Positions 11,331-21,756 of a stretch of DNA of 64,000 bases are shown piece by piece (positions within the stretch are counted from its first letter, which is position 1; each line of letters opens with the position of its first letter). The position numbers and the translations under genes were made by a program. The stretch spans positions 25,015,657 to 25,079,656 of the forward strand of contig OX578282.1 in NCBI GenBank assembly GCA_951217055.1, in the 5' to 3' direction. Source of the stretch: Gerris lacustris (Eukaryota; Arthropoda; Insecta; Hemiptera; Gerridae). The notes beneath the pieces are model-generated. The model was not told where the DNA came from. It ran no database searches and saw only the letters and a program-made list of their open reading frames with translations.

Positions 11331-13361
11331 TTGAATTTTGGCGGTACTTTGACGTTTAACGAAAGTATCGCCACTAATTAATAATTATGTTTATCTACGA
11401 CTTGCATTGTAAGCTGACTTTATATTGCTAATAACAGGGCGGGAAGTGTTATTTCCCTCCCATGGGAGTGAAAAAACAATCATACCAACTTAAAAGGTAT
11501 TTTTTAAGTATTATGTTGGTAGTAAAGTTTTTCAGCTGTTAAGCTAATATTTCGGGAAGGTTACTTTAAGTTATTATACTAAGTCTTTAAATTAAAAACA
11601 AACTATTGAAAGTGTTTGTTATAAAACGTGTATATTTAGTATAAAAAGTTTACTTAAAAAGTTAATTATAAGTAGATTTTTAATACCTATGTTTATGATA
11701 TTGAAAATATTACTTGCAATGAAAAGACGTTGGATGTTTTTTTTTTTTTTAAGTGTTTGTTTTTGTATACTCATACTTACAAGTCTAATTTTAATTTGTA
11801 GGTAAAATTTTTATACCTACAAACTTTGGTTTAGTGGTAGATTAGTTTAATAATTTAGTTACTAGTGATAGATAAAATTTCGTGGCTTTGTTTGACATAC
11901 AGAGAGGTACATTTGTGCCAAATTTCAACTAGATCGGTCCACTTTTTGATTTTTTTACGAATTTTTAAAAATTTTGCTGACTCAGCTAACTGGGTTCAAG
12001 ATGGGGGTAAATGTTGATTTTCCGGGCGGCGCAACTAGAAGTAAGGACTGATTTTTCTGCCAAGTTTCAACTCTCTAGGTTAACCCTGGGCGCTGCGATG
12101 ATAACACACTTACATACATACAGACGTCATGCTGAAAACCACTCAGGAGGTCTTAAAAACACCCAAAACGGATAATTCAGTTGAAATATCGAAAACAAAT
12201 TTTGAGTGAAAACAATACTTTTCCTACCATAGGTGAGGAAAAGTAAAAAACACTGATTGACTGACTCATCACGATATCTCTGAAACCACCAGCTTTCAGA
12301 GATATCGGTAAAAGGTTCCTTTTGCCCACTAGGTGCTTGCTAAGATATATTTTTATCGTCTGCCATCTTTTCACAATCATGATGACGGTCATTTATATTG
12401 AGAATTTTAAATTACGAATTTTCGGGAACCATTTGATGAATTAGAACCTTGATATTTTGAATAAAGCTTCCATTTATGATCATAACAACATTTGGGAGAG
12501 GGTATTCCAATCTGTAACATAAGTATTTGAACCATTTCCTCTCACTATAATTATAATTACCACCCCTTCTTTGGAACACTCAAACAAAATAATTGAAATT
12601 AATAATATGATTTTCGTCCTTGTGACATAATGGCACGTGTTTAATAACATTAATGTTAGCGAAAAATGATTTTTTTTTTTTTTTTTCATTTGACCACTAA
12701 GGTAAGATATAGGGGCAAAGTCAAAGGAAGAAGAGGAATGAACCTAGACCTACATCTTAATTTAAGTGTATTTAATATCTGTCAAATAGTGTGGCACATT
12801 GCTTCCTCACCTAAACAAAAAGCATTTGTTTTACAAATGCTTTTTATTAACCTCTCTAGTCAGAATTATGAAGTGGTACCACAAAATCTTAGTACCAACA
12901 AAACCATTTCTAATAATAAGGTTGAGCACAAGGGCGATAGGAAACAATATGTACAAAAAAATAATAATAATGTGACCTCCGAATTATTGCGAGGAAGCTA
13001 TAATTTGACAGAGGCAGATAAATCCATTTATTACTAAATTATACACACAAATACATAACATTAATTTATCTCCTGGTAAATCAGTCTAAGCAGTGGACAA
13101 AACTTTGACATGCTATACGATATTCATTAAAATCTGAGATTTTTAAAAAAAAATATATGCTTTTGCAAAAATGTTGAAGTACAAATTATTCGAACCAAAA
13201 ATGTTTCTTGATGTCTAATTAGGCTTTTGTCCAAGGGAATTTTGGATTTAGAGGCTAAAAAATTTGTATCTGCATAACAACCGACTTACCATATCTCCGG
13301 TAAGTTCTGAATCAAAAATAAGTGTTAGATCATTTACCCCCTCCCCTTGTTATTATACATT
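11331..13361. other. Mostly unassigned; dispersed module and two small hairpins
   Basis: At 11880-12165 there is a module with GTGCCAAATTTCAACTAGATC and a tail ending in ACATACATACAGACGTCATG. It resembles tails of dispersed insect repeats also seen near 22830 and 57640. Small hairpins occur at about 12270-12305 (CGATATCTCTGAAA and its complement) and 12817-12845 (AAAAGCATTTG and its complement). An open frame at 12666-13037 is AT-driven and shows no family motif. Confidence 0.35.
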
Positions 13362-13640
13362 AAAGCAAGCATGACATGCTTCGTACATTCAAAAAAATAT
13401 CCACCCTTTCCGTCTGTTAGTAACGTTTCGCCTTTGGCGAAAATTTGAGTAAAAATTGACCTTAAATTTGGTATAAATGTTGCTTTTACTAATGCTCAGG
13501 CTAAATTTGTTGGACAGCGTCATCCGTCAAAGCGTTTACGCTCGCAACGCTTGTAAAAACGTGAGCATCGTATTTAAAATTGGCATTTTAGGACGGGAAA
13601 AGGTTACCTCCATTTATTCCACAAGACAAACATTTCCTTC
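13362..13640 (+). mobile_element. Helitron-like non-autonomous element, copy H1 (5' part)
   Basis: Begins TTAAAGCAAGC after an A. It contains the family blocks TTTGGTATAAATGTTG, ACTAATGCTCAGGCTAA, TTGGACAGCGTCATCCGTC and GGACGGGAAAAG, then loses similarity. The 3' end with CCTAG is absent, so this is a 3'-truncated copy. Confidence 0.6.
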
Positions 13641-14083
13641 ATTGCATTTAAAGAAACATTATAAAATAAAGGTTTAATGAGAACTATTTTCATTTGAGAA
13701 GATTCATTTTATATCTTTCGTTTGATAATTTTCCACTCCTTGTTGTATTGTTATTCTGTTCTTTTCAGTCTACAATAGTTTTTTTCTCTTTCTCCAATAT
13801 CTGTTAAACAAGTTATAAAATAACAAACGAACCATTTTAATTTCATTTGTAACATTCATTATGTTCTATTGGATCCTCTCATTTTAATTTTAAATATACT
13901 TTTCTGGAATCAGTGTGGGGTAGAAAGGTTAAAGCATTTTCCTTGAACATAATGGTTAGAATACTACAACATGAATATATAGCTGAATAAACTTATCCTA
14001 TATAAACTATTATACCAAGAACTAGAATTTTATAATCACAATCATAACAGAGGTAGGAATCAGAAAAATAACCAATTTTACTT
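13641..14083. other. No recognised feature
   Basis: AT-rich spacer between the truncated Helitron-like copy and the SINE at 14084. Nothing else seen. Confidence 0.3.
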
Positions 14084-14195
14084 TAAATCAAATTATAATT
14101 ATCAATAACTACAGGAGACATACAGAGAAAAATAGACCCCCGCACCGGGACTTAAACTACGGGTCCTCCTATTAATCCGTTACAGGTGCTCTTAC
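14084..14195 (-). mobile_element. tRNA-derived SINE, family 3, copy a
   Basis: Minus strand: part of the A box (GGTAAGAGCACC), a B-box-like stretch (CGTAGTTTAAGTCCC), then a short body ending in ATAATTATAATTTGA. It aligns with copy c at 58793-58950, including TAACTAC-GGAGACA-ACAG-GAAAAAT. The 5' end of the tRNA-like head is lost. Confidence 0.55.
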
Positions 14196-14289
14196 CAACT
14201 TTATAATTATAAGCGTTAATTCTCGATCTAGTTCTATTACCGTGAATATTTGGCTTGCTAGATTTGTAGAAAAGATTGAAAGCTTCGAT

Positions 14290-14397
14290 TCGGGGAATTT
14301 GTATCGGTAACGACAGAGAAAAATCATTCTCCCGTATAGCTCAGTTGGTAAGAGCACCTGTAACGGATTAATAGGAGGAGCCGTGGTTCAAACTGAG
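14290..14397 (+). mobile_element. tRNA-derived SINE, family 3, copy b (truncated)
   Basis: Leader GAAAAATCATTCTCCCGTA, then a good A box (TAGCTCAGTTGGTAAGAGC) and B box (GTGGTTCAAAC). Similarity stops where the partial palindrome copy begins at about 14398. It is inverted relative to copy a, and the two share over 60 bp. The acceptor and T stems do not pair, so it is not a functional tRNA gene. Confidence 0.6.
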
Positions 14398-14788
14398 CTC
14401 GTTCATAGGATCGTTTAATTAAATTATTTAAAAGCAGTGGTACACGTGGCCACCGATAAGAGTGGGCCGTTTGGGGTGGCCACCGTCCCAAACATATTGC
14501 TCTGCGGGGACGTTGAAAAGAAAACGGCCCACTCGTATCGGTGGTCACCTTTACCACTGTTTTTGAAATAATTTAATTAAACGATCCTGTGAACATCAAA
14601 AATTTATCTATCTCTTTTCAATGTTCCCGCAGAAGGGCAAGTTTGGCATGTCAACAAAAAAGAAATGGCCCAGCGCCCAGTTGCCATATACCCAATTCAT
14701 CGGTGGACACGGCATAAATAAGCGATTCCATAAGGTAAGAAAACTTTATCAATCAGCGACTCACTTCTTATGGTGGCCTGTGGACTAT
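14398..14788 (+). mobile_element. Partial copy of the palindromic element
   Basis: The right arm and core match 9440-9788. The left arm survives only for about 110 bp before meeting SINE copy b. The outer 200 bp, including the 102-bp exon-like segment at 14633-14734, differs from the first copy at only a few bases. The inner inverted core has many more changes. It ends GTGGACTA like the complete copy. Confidence 0.7.
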
Positions 14789-14802
14789 TTGTTATTATTT
14801 AT

Positions 14803-15757
14803 TAAAGCAAGCGTAGCGAGCTTCTTACAATCAACAAAATATGCATACTGTCTGTTTGTCAGTGTTGTTTACGTTTCCGACGATAACTTGAGTAAAAGTT
14901 GACCGATTTGGTTTAAATTTGGTATAAATCTTCTTTTTACTAATGCTTAGTCTAAGTTCGTTGTAAAGCGTGATCCTTATAAGCGTCCACGCGAAACGCT
15001 CGCTATATGTTATAGATAAACGTGAGTTTCAAATGAAAAATTTGAAATTCTGAACGGGAAAAGATTCTCACCATCCTCTATTCATCACCTATTCGATCAG
15101 ACAAACATTTATTTATTTTATTTTATTTATTTATTTATTTTTTTAATGATTCTTAATATATTTAAGTTGATGGATGATTAAGGTGTGGTAATGATATAAA
15201 TACTTAGTTCTTCATTATGAGACGTTTCGACCCCTTAAGAGTTTAAGTGTTTATATCATTACCACACCTTAATCATCCATCAACTTAAATATATTAAGAA
15301 CCATCAAATAAAAAAGGTGTTAATTTTCAACGTTTTTATTTATTTCTTTTTTTTTCTAGTTAAACCAACAACAACATCGCTATGAAGTGATATAGATCGT
15401 CAAAACTTGCAGACCTACACGTTTTAGAGAAAATCCTGTTTTTACCGATATCCTACGTTCTAACATAACGATTTTAATAAAACTTCATATACATCGACTA
15501 AAGTACAATTGAAACAGGCATGTAAAATTTCATCTTGGTACCAGCAGAAGTTTTTTATTAGTGAAGTTATACATTTTATAATAGTTGAAAAGGAGATGAG
15601 TGGTTGGTGGAGTAGTAAGAAAGCAGGGTAGCTCCCTTACAACTAGACTCTACTACAATCATACTCTTTAACTATCAACTCATCATGATAATCTATTTTC
15701 TCAATACATATTTATTAATCTACGCACGCTTCAATGATAGAGCCACACGATGCCTAG
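14803..15757 (+). mobile_element. Helitron-like element, copy H2, carrying a nested MITE
   Basis: Starts TTAAAGCAAGCGTAGCGAGC after an A and ends GCCACACGATGCCTAG before a T. This is the A-to-T insertion and CTAG terminus of Helitrons. It shares the internal blocks of the other copies (ACTAATGCTTAGTCTAAG, CAACATCGCTATGAAG). A palindromic element at about 15118-15340 interrupts it. Confidence 0.7.
15118..15340. mobile_element. Palindromic MITE nested in H2
   Basis: About 57-bp inverted repeats: GATTCTTAATATATTTAAGT inward from about 15147 and the matching complement ending at about 15311. The spacer is about 45 bp. It lies within an AT-rich expanded patch that the other Helitron-like copies lack. 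Class unknown. Confidence 0.65.
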
Positions 15758-16898
15758 TTTATTTTCACATAAATAAAATGCACCAAAAGTAGTTTCCAAT
15801 TTTTCAATCTAGGGGCGAAAACCCTTCGTCTATCTAGAGTTAAAAATGTCTCATCCTGGCACTTTTTTGAGTAAGTGTTGACAGTTTTAATTGGCAGTTT
15901 TAGTGCCTTCATGATCTCTCGGAGGGTGGGTTTGAGATAGTGGGGGAACGCCCGTAAGAAGTCTAATACGCCCGGGGAAGTCTAGTAAGAAAGTGGAGGT
16001 GCGCTCGACAGGTGTTCCTGATGGTTAAGCGAGAAAATCGGATGGATATTCAAGTTCAAACCTACTTACATAAAGGGCTCATAGCTAGAGTAAGCCTTTG
16101 CAGGCCTCAACAGCCTCTAGCGCTACGGATTATCATAGAGATTTACATAAATAATAAATAAATAAAGGCATTGATAAATATAAAAATAATAATATTAAAA
16201 TATGAATTTATTTTCAAATAAATAAAATACATAAAAATATTACAAAGGGTAATGTTTCTTTTGCTTCATAAAATATACATAAATATAAGATAGAAATGGC
16301 ACTTTAAAAGTATTTTCGCTGCCTTTCTTCAGTCAAACATTCAACTTCAGGACTTAACCACCTGCGAAATAAAAAATGTAAATGTAATAATTATTAAAAG
16401 ATTTAAAAGTAATTTTAAAGTGATTTTAAGTAACAAAAAATAAAAAGTATACATTTAGAAAAGAAGGAAAGAATAAAAAAATATTTATGAAACGAAGTAG
16501 GAGGGAAATAATAATAATATTATTAAATGATAATCTAAGTGTGAACAAATAATTATCGCTAACCGCTAATGATCCTCGTGCTGTGGAAGCCGTGTATTAA
16601 AAAACTTCTTGCATAAGAGTCTGCAAGACAGTGAGACATACGTTCGTGAGACATACGCTCGTGCGCCGCTGGGGCGCACGAGCGACTCCTGAAACGGTAG
16701 CGAGAAGCGAAGAGAGTGAGACGTGGGGCAGGTAGCCGATCGGGAGGGGAGGCGTGTGAAGGCCATACCGGACCCTACCTAGAGCGCGCAGGTTTGATTG
16801 CACACCTCCGTGTAACGCTTTTTTTTATTAACGCATTTCGAGTTAATGTGCCATAACCAAGACATGAAAATGTCAAAAAAAATATACAAATAATATAA
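15758..16898. other. Unassigned, with a GC-rich patch and strong hairpin
   Basis: No gene recognised. A GC-rich patch at about 16565-16800 holds a perfect 12-bp hairpin (16656-16667 with 16673-16684) and a 16-bp near-repeat (GTGAGACATACG) just before it. The stretch at 15880-16140 is also GC-richer than its surroundings. Frames on the minus strand across the patch are composition-driven and match nothing I know. Confidence 0.35.
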
Positions 16899-18254
16899 TG
16901 TAACGGGCCGATGATTGGTGATAGGTTGCTTGATAAATAAGACACGTGATTAACTTGAAACTACTATTGAACAATATTTGACTATATTGTAAGAGGGCCG
17001 GATACAGAGTGAACTCCAACAAAACAATAATTAACTTTAATACAACTTCTAGAATTATTTTTAAATTTCTTGAGCCACAGATAAAATTATTGTTATAACT
17101 AATAAAACATTCTTCAATTACATTTTAAACTGTTTATTCAGAAGTTTTTTTTATATCAGTTTGTAACAAATTTAAATTTTATGTTAACTATTTATTTTGT
17201 TCCATATTAAATTGTCCATTTTTATTTCTCCACTTTTGTTCCACATTACTGTTATATTTAATTTAAGTTGATGTTTTCTTAATAACTTTAGTATTTTGTA
17301 CAAGGTTTTTTTTTAATTTAAGGTTAAAGCACTTGTTAATTTCAATATTATATCAAATTTATTTCAATGTAAGCTAGATTTTATATGTACAATTTTAAAA
17401 TGTAAATTATCACATTATCCGTGACAGGTCTATTTTTAGCATTCAAAATTTATATTCAAATTTCGCACAGCAATATCCCAACTTAGGTCCCTTTCATATG
17501 GTAAACCTCTTTACGGGCACTATGTGAGTTGGCATGAACAGTGAAGTTTGCGAAACTCGTGTATTGAAAAGAATTGACAGTTATATTTTCATTCGAGAAT
17601 GACAGCAACTCATTCAGACAGTACATCACGGGAATATGACACTCACACTAATATCATCACGTTGATCTCGCCACAGGTATTGCGATCAAAAAACTAACCA
17701 GATCCTTAACTTACAACACCAATAATAGGATCATCGCATCTGGAGTACAAAAAAAAGACAATGAAATTTCATCATATGAACCAACAGCTATAACTGTGAG
17801 TGTCATAACAACATCTTAGCTAAAGACTACAACCACTATAACCATCAGCTATAACTGTCATAAGTCATAACATTATATCATAGTGGAACTGCCTCGTTGC
17901 CTAGTAGATACACGTGTCGCCACGGCCCTTCCAGCAGCGCCTCGACCTCTCACATACTCCTAAGTCCCTCTCCAAAAAATATGTTTCACATATTTTTCCC
18001 GGAAGGGGGGAATACCGGTACGGGGAATACCGGTACACCTAGGGGGGAATACCGGTGTACCGGTACCGGTCTAGGAGGAAGTGCTGATGCGGGGGTTCAT
18101 ACCCCCCCCCGGGTGACCTGCTCACGGAGCCGACCGGAGTTCACTCTGTGTCCGGCCCTCTTACAATATAGTCAAATATAGTTCAATAGTAGTTTCAAGT
18201 TAATCACGTGTCTTATTTATCAAGCAACCTATCACCAATCATCGGCCTGTTACA
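16899..18254. mobile_element. Mutator-like non-autonomous element, 119-bp TIRs
   Basis: The left TIR at 16899-17017 and right TIR at 18136-18254 are reverse complements with about three mismatches, starting TGTAAC-GGCCGATGATTGG. A perfect 9-bp direct repeat ATAATATAA flanks the element (16890-16898 and 18255-18263). Long TIRs plus a 9-bp target duplication are the signature of Mutator-like elements. The 1.36-kb unit has no transposase. The interior is AT-rich, then abruptly GC-rich near 17890-18130. Confidence 0.85.
17997..18074 (+). repeat. GGGGAATACCGGTAC short tandem units
   Basis: Three to four imperfect units of GGGGAATACCGGTAC, containing nested ACCGGT palindromes, inside the GC-rich part of the Mutator-like element. 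Confidence 0.7.
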
Positions 18255-18366
18255 ATAATATAAATGTAGTATAAAGAATACAATAAATAAAATCAAAGCA
18301 ATGCACTTAGTAGCGGTGATTATAAATAACTTGTATAAATTGTGTAACAAAATGAGTCTGAATAAA

Positions 18367-19115
18367 CGAACGCAAGCGAGCTTCTTACATTCAACAAAAT
18401 ATGCATTTTGTCTTTCTCTTTGTCTGTCTGTGTGTAACGTTTACGTGTCCGACGATAACTTGAGTAAAAGTTGAACGGTTTCGTTAAAATTTGGTATTTG
18501 TGTTCCTTTCACTAATGCTCAGGCTCATTATTGGTTCATTGGACAGCGTGATCTGTCCAACAGTTCGCCCGCAAAGCTCGTTTAAAGGTCGGGAAACGAT
18601 TCTATTATCATCTATTCGATGAGACGAAAATTTGTTCCAAATAACATTTCTTAGTAAAACCAACAGCGACACCGCTATGAAGTGGTTAAGATAGTTAAAA
18701 CTATTAAAGCGGACATAAACGTTTAAAATAGAGAAAACTACGTTTTTACCAATATCTTACGTTTTAAAATAACGATTTTAATAAAACTTAATATACATCG
18801 TCAAAAGCCCAATTGAATCGGGCATGTTAAATTCCAACTTGATACATGCAGAAGTATTTGGGTAGCATAGTACAGGACATACATTTTATAATAGTTGAAA
18901 TGGAATGGCCGGAACGTGTAGGAGAGTTAAGGAATAGTAGAAAACCATTTTCCCCCCACTAAACGGATCTCTCTATTACAATCATATTCTTTAACTATCA
19001 ACTCATCATGATTAACTATTTAATATTTATTGCATTACGCTCGCTTCAATAATAGAGCCACGCGATGCCTAATATTAATTGCATTACGCTCGCATCAATG
19101 AAACGCGATGCCTAG
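18367..19115 (+). mobile_element. Helitron-like element, copy H3, with doubled 3' end
   Basis: Begins GAACGCAAGCGAGCTTC and carries the family interior. The 3' terminus occurs twice: ATTACGCTCGCTTCAAT to GATGCCTAA at about 19033-19072, then ATTACGCTCGCATCAAT to GATGCCTAG at 19083-19115. Bypassed or duplicated termination sites are known for rolling-circle elements. Confidence 0.65.
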
Positions 19116-19599
19116 TGTTAATATAGTGTACCTAGTGTTTAAATTTGTTTAACAAGTTCTAGTCCCTAACCCAAAAAAGTCAGCCTGTCAAAGTAGTGAC
19201 ATCGTACATTGTGGCCAAGTCTGCACCTTTTTTTGGATCATAAACTCACTTTACTTCTACTTTCATGAGCAACACTACTTTTTTGTATTTATTGCTTAAC
19301 ACTTGACCAGTTTAGTAAGAGGAAGCAGAGATAATATGAGGGTGAAATAAAACGGGTGAATTGGTTCAAGTAAAGATACACCGCCTGCTAACTATAAATT
19401 GGCCTTGCGCACTGGCTGAGCGCTCAAATGAAAAATAAAATTCTCTCACAAATGAAATCAGAAGTGTTTGTTTAGGATAAGAATAAAAAGGAAGAATAAA
19501 TATTTGATGTTGATATATCTACATACGGTTTGGAGGTTTTGTGACAACATTTTTCAAATATAACCTTTATTTGCAACTACTCTACAATTATTGTAGGAC
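19116..19599. other. No recognised feature
   Basis: AT-rich spacer. I see no repeat or coding sequence. Confidence 0.3.
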
Positions 19600-19611
19600 T
19601 AACTCAGCTGA

Positions 19612-19746
19612 CCTAACCTTTCTCATTGAATTAGAGTTTTCCAAAATATCGTTTATCATCTTTTCATCGTGTTCTTTTAGGTATTCTTTTATTTTTTTCC
19701 GTTTTATAAGTTTACTCACTACGTTTAATTCTATTTTTGGTTTTAG
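19612..19746 (-). pseudogene. Inverted upstream piece of the RTE open frame
   Basis: Open for 45 codons on the minus strand: IELNVVSKLIKRKKIKEYL, then MINDILENSNSMRKVR. It corresponds to the linker between endonuclease and reverse transcriptase in RTE elements (compare 26450-26560 in the second RTE copy). It should directly precede the plus-strand frame starting VRKNLCKGKNWISGIK. The two pieces overlap by AAGGTTAG, a microhomology at the inversion joint. Confidence 0.7.
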
Positions 19747-20479
19747 GTTAGAAAAAATCTCTGTAAAGGGAAAAACTGGATTTCTGGCATCAAGTCCCCT
19801 GATGGAACCTTGATAAAAAACAGAGATGATGTTCTTCTAGCCGCCACTACATTCTATAAAAATCTATATGCACATAATAATATAGATAACCAAAGTGATA
19901 CGAACATAATCACTGAAAACGAAAGACAAGAAAGAGACTTCCCACTGATTCTTGAGGAGGAGGTATTAAGAACAATTAAACAATTAAAAACAAATAAATC
20001 CCCAGGTGAGGATAAAATTACCAACGAAATGTTAAAAATTGGAGCACCTAAACTCACCTCTATAATAACCACTTTATTCAACAAAATAATGAAGGGAGAT
20101 AGGATACCAAAGGAATGGACAGAATCTGAAATCATAATAATCCATAAGAAAGGGGATAAAGATGATTTAAATAATTACAGGCCGTTAAGCCTATTGTCGA
20201 CCATGTCCAAACTATTCTCCAAAACTCTACAAGCAAGAATAAAGCGAGTTTTTGGAAGAGTATCAACCTATAGAGCAAGCTGGGTTCCGAAAAGGGTTCT
20301 CAACTATCGACCATCTACACGTCATAAATCAAGTAATTGAAAAAAGCAAAGAATATAATATGCCGGTATACCTCGCTTTTATTGATTATGAGAAAGCTTT
20401 TGATTCTCTTAATCACGAGTTTATGTTCAAATGTCTTGAAATACCTCAGATAGATAAACTTGTGGTACAAAAAAATTAA
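19747..20479 (+). pseudogene. RTE reverse transcriptase, N-terminal half, frameshifted
   Basis: The frame starts GKNWISGIK and continues FYKNLYA, LKTNKSPGEDKITNEM and NNYRPLSLL (finger motifs). Near 20250 it shifts to a second frame with EQAGFRKGFSTIDHL and AFIDYEKAFDSL, the first catalytic Asp block. A short damaged stretch (20460-20570) then separates it from the second half. It is non-functional because of the frameshift. Confidence 0.75.
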
Positions 20480-20571
20480 AGAAGTAATATGGTCAAAGTG
20501 AAGCCAGGATTAAGCTTGAAAATACTGGACCGAGATTCCAACTAGAAAAAGGTGTAAAGCAAGGTGAACAG

Positions 20572-21429
20572 ATGTCTTCCGATCTATTCATAATGGCAAG
20601 CGAACATGTTTTTAGCAAGGTAAAATGGAAAAATGTAGGGGGCATAAGGGTAAATGGAGAATTTTTAACCCATCTTAGATTTGCCGACGACGTCGTTCTA
20701 TTTTCCTCATCTCCGCAAGAATTAACAGACATGTTAAAACAGCTAAACGATGCCGGAAAAGAAGCAGGTTTCAAAATAAACCCTGGAAAAACAAAGTTAA
20801 TGACAAACAGGAATGTAGAATCAATTATTGTAGAGGGAAGAAAGCTTGAGTGGGTAGACCAAACAGTTTACCTCGGTCAAATAGTCTCCTTTAAAAATGC
20901 TGCTAAAAAGGAAATAGACAGCAGAATATCCTTAGCGTGGAAGAAATACTGGGCCCACAAATTTATATTTAAAAGCAGTATGGCACCGAAGCTAAAATGC
21001 CGGGCATTTGACGCTTGTATAATACCATGTTTAACCTACGGAGCGCAAACATGGTCTTTAACGAAAAAAGAAGGTGAAAGGCTAAAAACAGCACAACGCG
21101 CAATGGAGAGGAGTATGCTCGGGGTTAAGAAAAGGGATAGAATTCGGAATGAAGACATAAGAAAAAGAACAGGAGTAAGAGACGTCGTAGTGGAGGCAAG
21201 GTCACTAAAGTGGAAATGGGCAGGGCATATCACAAGGCTAAGCGATGACCGATGGACCAAGAAAGTTACCGAGTGGTACCCGCGAGACATGAAAAGGAGC
21301 AGAGGAAGGCCGCTTAGAAGATGGAGAGACGACTTAGTTAAAGAAGTGGGATGGACATGGATGAGAATAGCACAGGATAGAGAAGACTGGAAATCCAAGA
21401 CGGAGGCCTATGCCCAGAGATGGGCCTAG
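20572..21429 (+). pseudogene. RTE reverse transcriptase, palm to C-terminus
   Basis: 286-codon frame with the catalytic box RFADDVVLFSS, the thumb stretch VYLGQIVSFKN, YGAQTWSL, then WAGHITRL and RGRPLRRWRDD. This order is characteristic of RTE-type elements. It ends at the natural stop at 21427-21429. It lacks an upstream partner in frame because of damage at 20460-20570. Confidence 0.8.
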
Positions 21430-21538
21430 TTCCAATTTAAGAAAAATTTAAAAAAATCATGTATAAATCAATAAATAAAAATACATATGGGAATGTATGT
21501 ATGGGTGTATATGTATGGATTGAAGATAATATGTTTGT

Positions 21539-21571
<33 letters not shown>

Positions 21572-21756
21572 TATTATTTTATAATAATAAGAGAGAAGTT
21601 TTAGTTTTTTTCATTTTAAATTAGAAAGTCATATGATTTATGCATTTTGATTATCTATTTCGTTAAGTATAAATGTGAGTATGTTATATTTTGATGTATT
21701 TTGGAACTAATAAAGGCTATATTATTATTATTATATTATTATAATAACTCAGCTGA

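Larger units (their letters stand above)
19612..21744 (+). mobile_element. RTE-type LINE, 5' inverted, 12-bp target duplication
   Basis: TAACTCAGCTGA flanks the insertion at 19600-19611 and 21745-21756. The 3' end has a long T run (about 21541-21569), AATAAA-type signals and an (ATT)n tail. The coding strand is plus from about 19747. The first 135 bp (19612-19746) are the adjoining upstream coding segment in reverse orientation, which is the classic 5' inversion produced by twin priming. The endonuclease region is missing. Confidence 0.85.

Noticed and set aside
12666..13037. 123-codon plus-strand frame as a gene
   Set aside because: Starts with a poly-Phe run from a T tract, is AT-driven, has no domain and no splice context.
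14335..14396. Functional tRNA gene
   Set aside because: Good A and B boxes, but acceptor and T stems do not pair, and the same sequence recurs as a repeat with a common body; it is a SINE head.
17897..18181. 94-codon frame inside the Mutator-like element as a transposase
   Set aside because: The composition comes from the GGGGAATACCGGTAC repeats and GC-rich patch; no DDE or zinc-finger motif.
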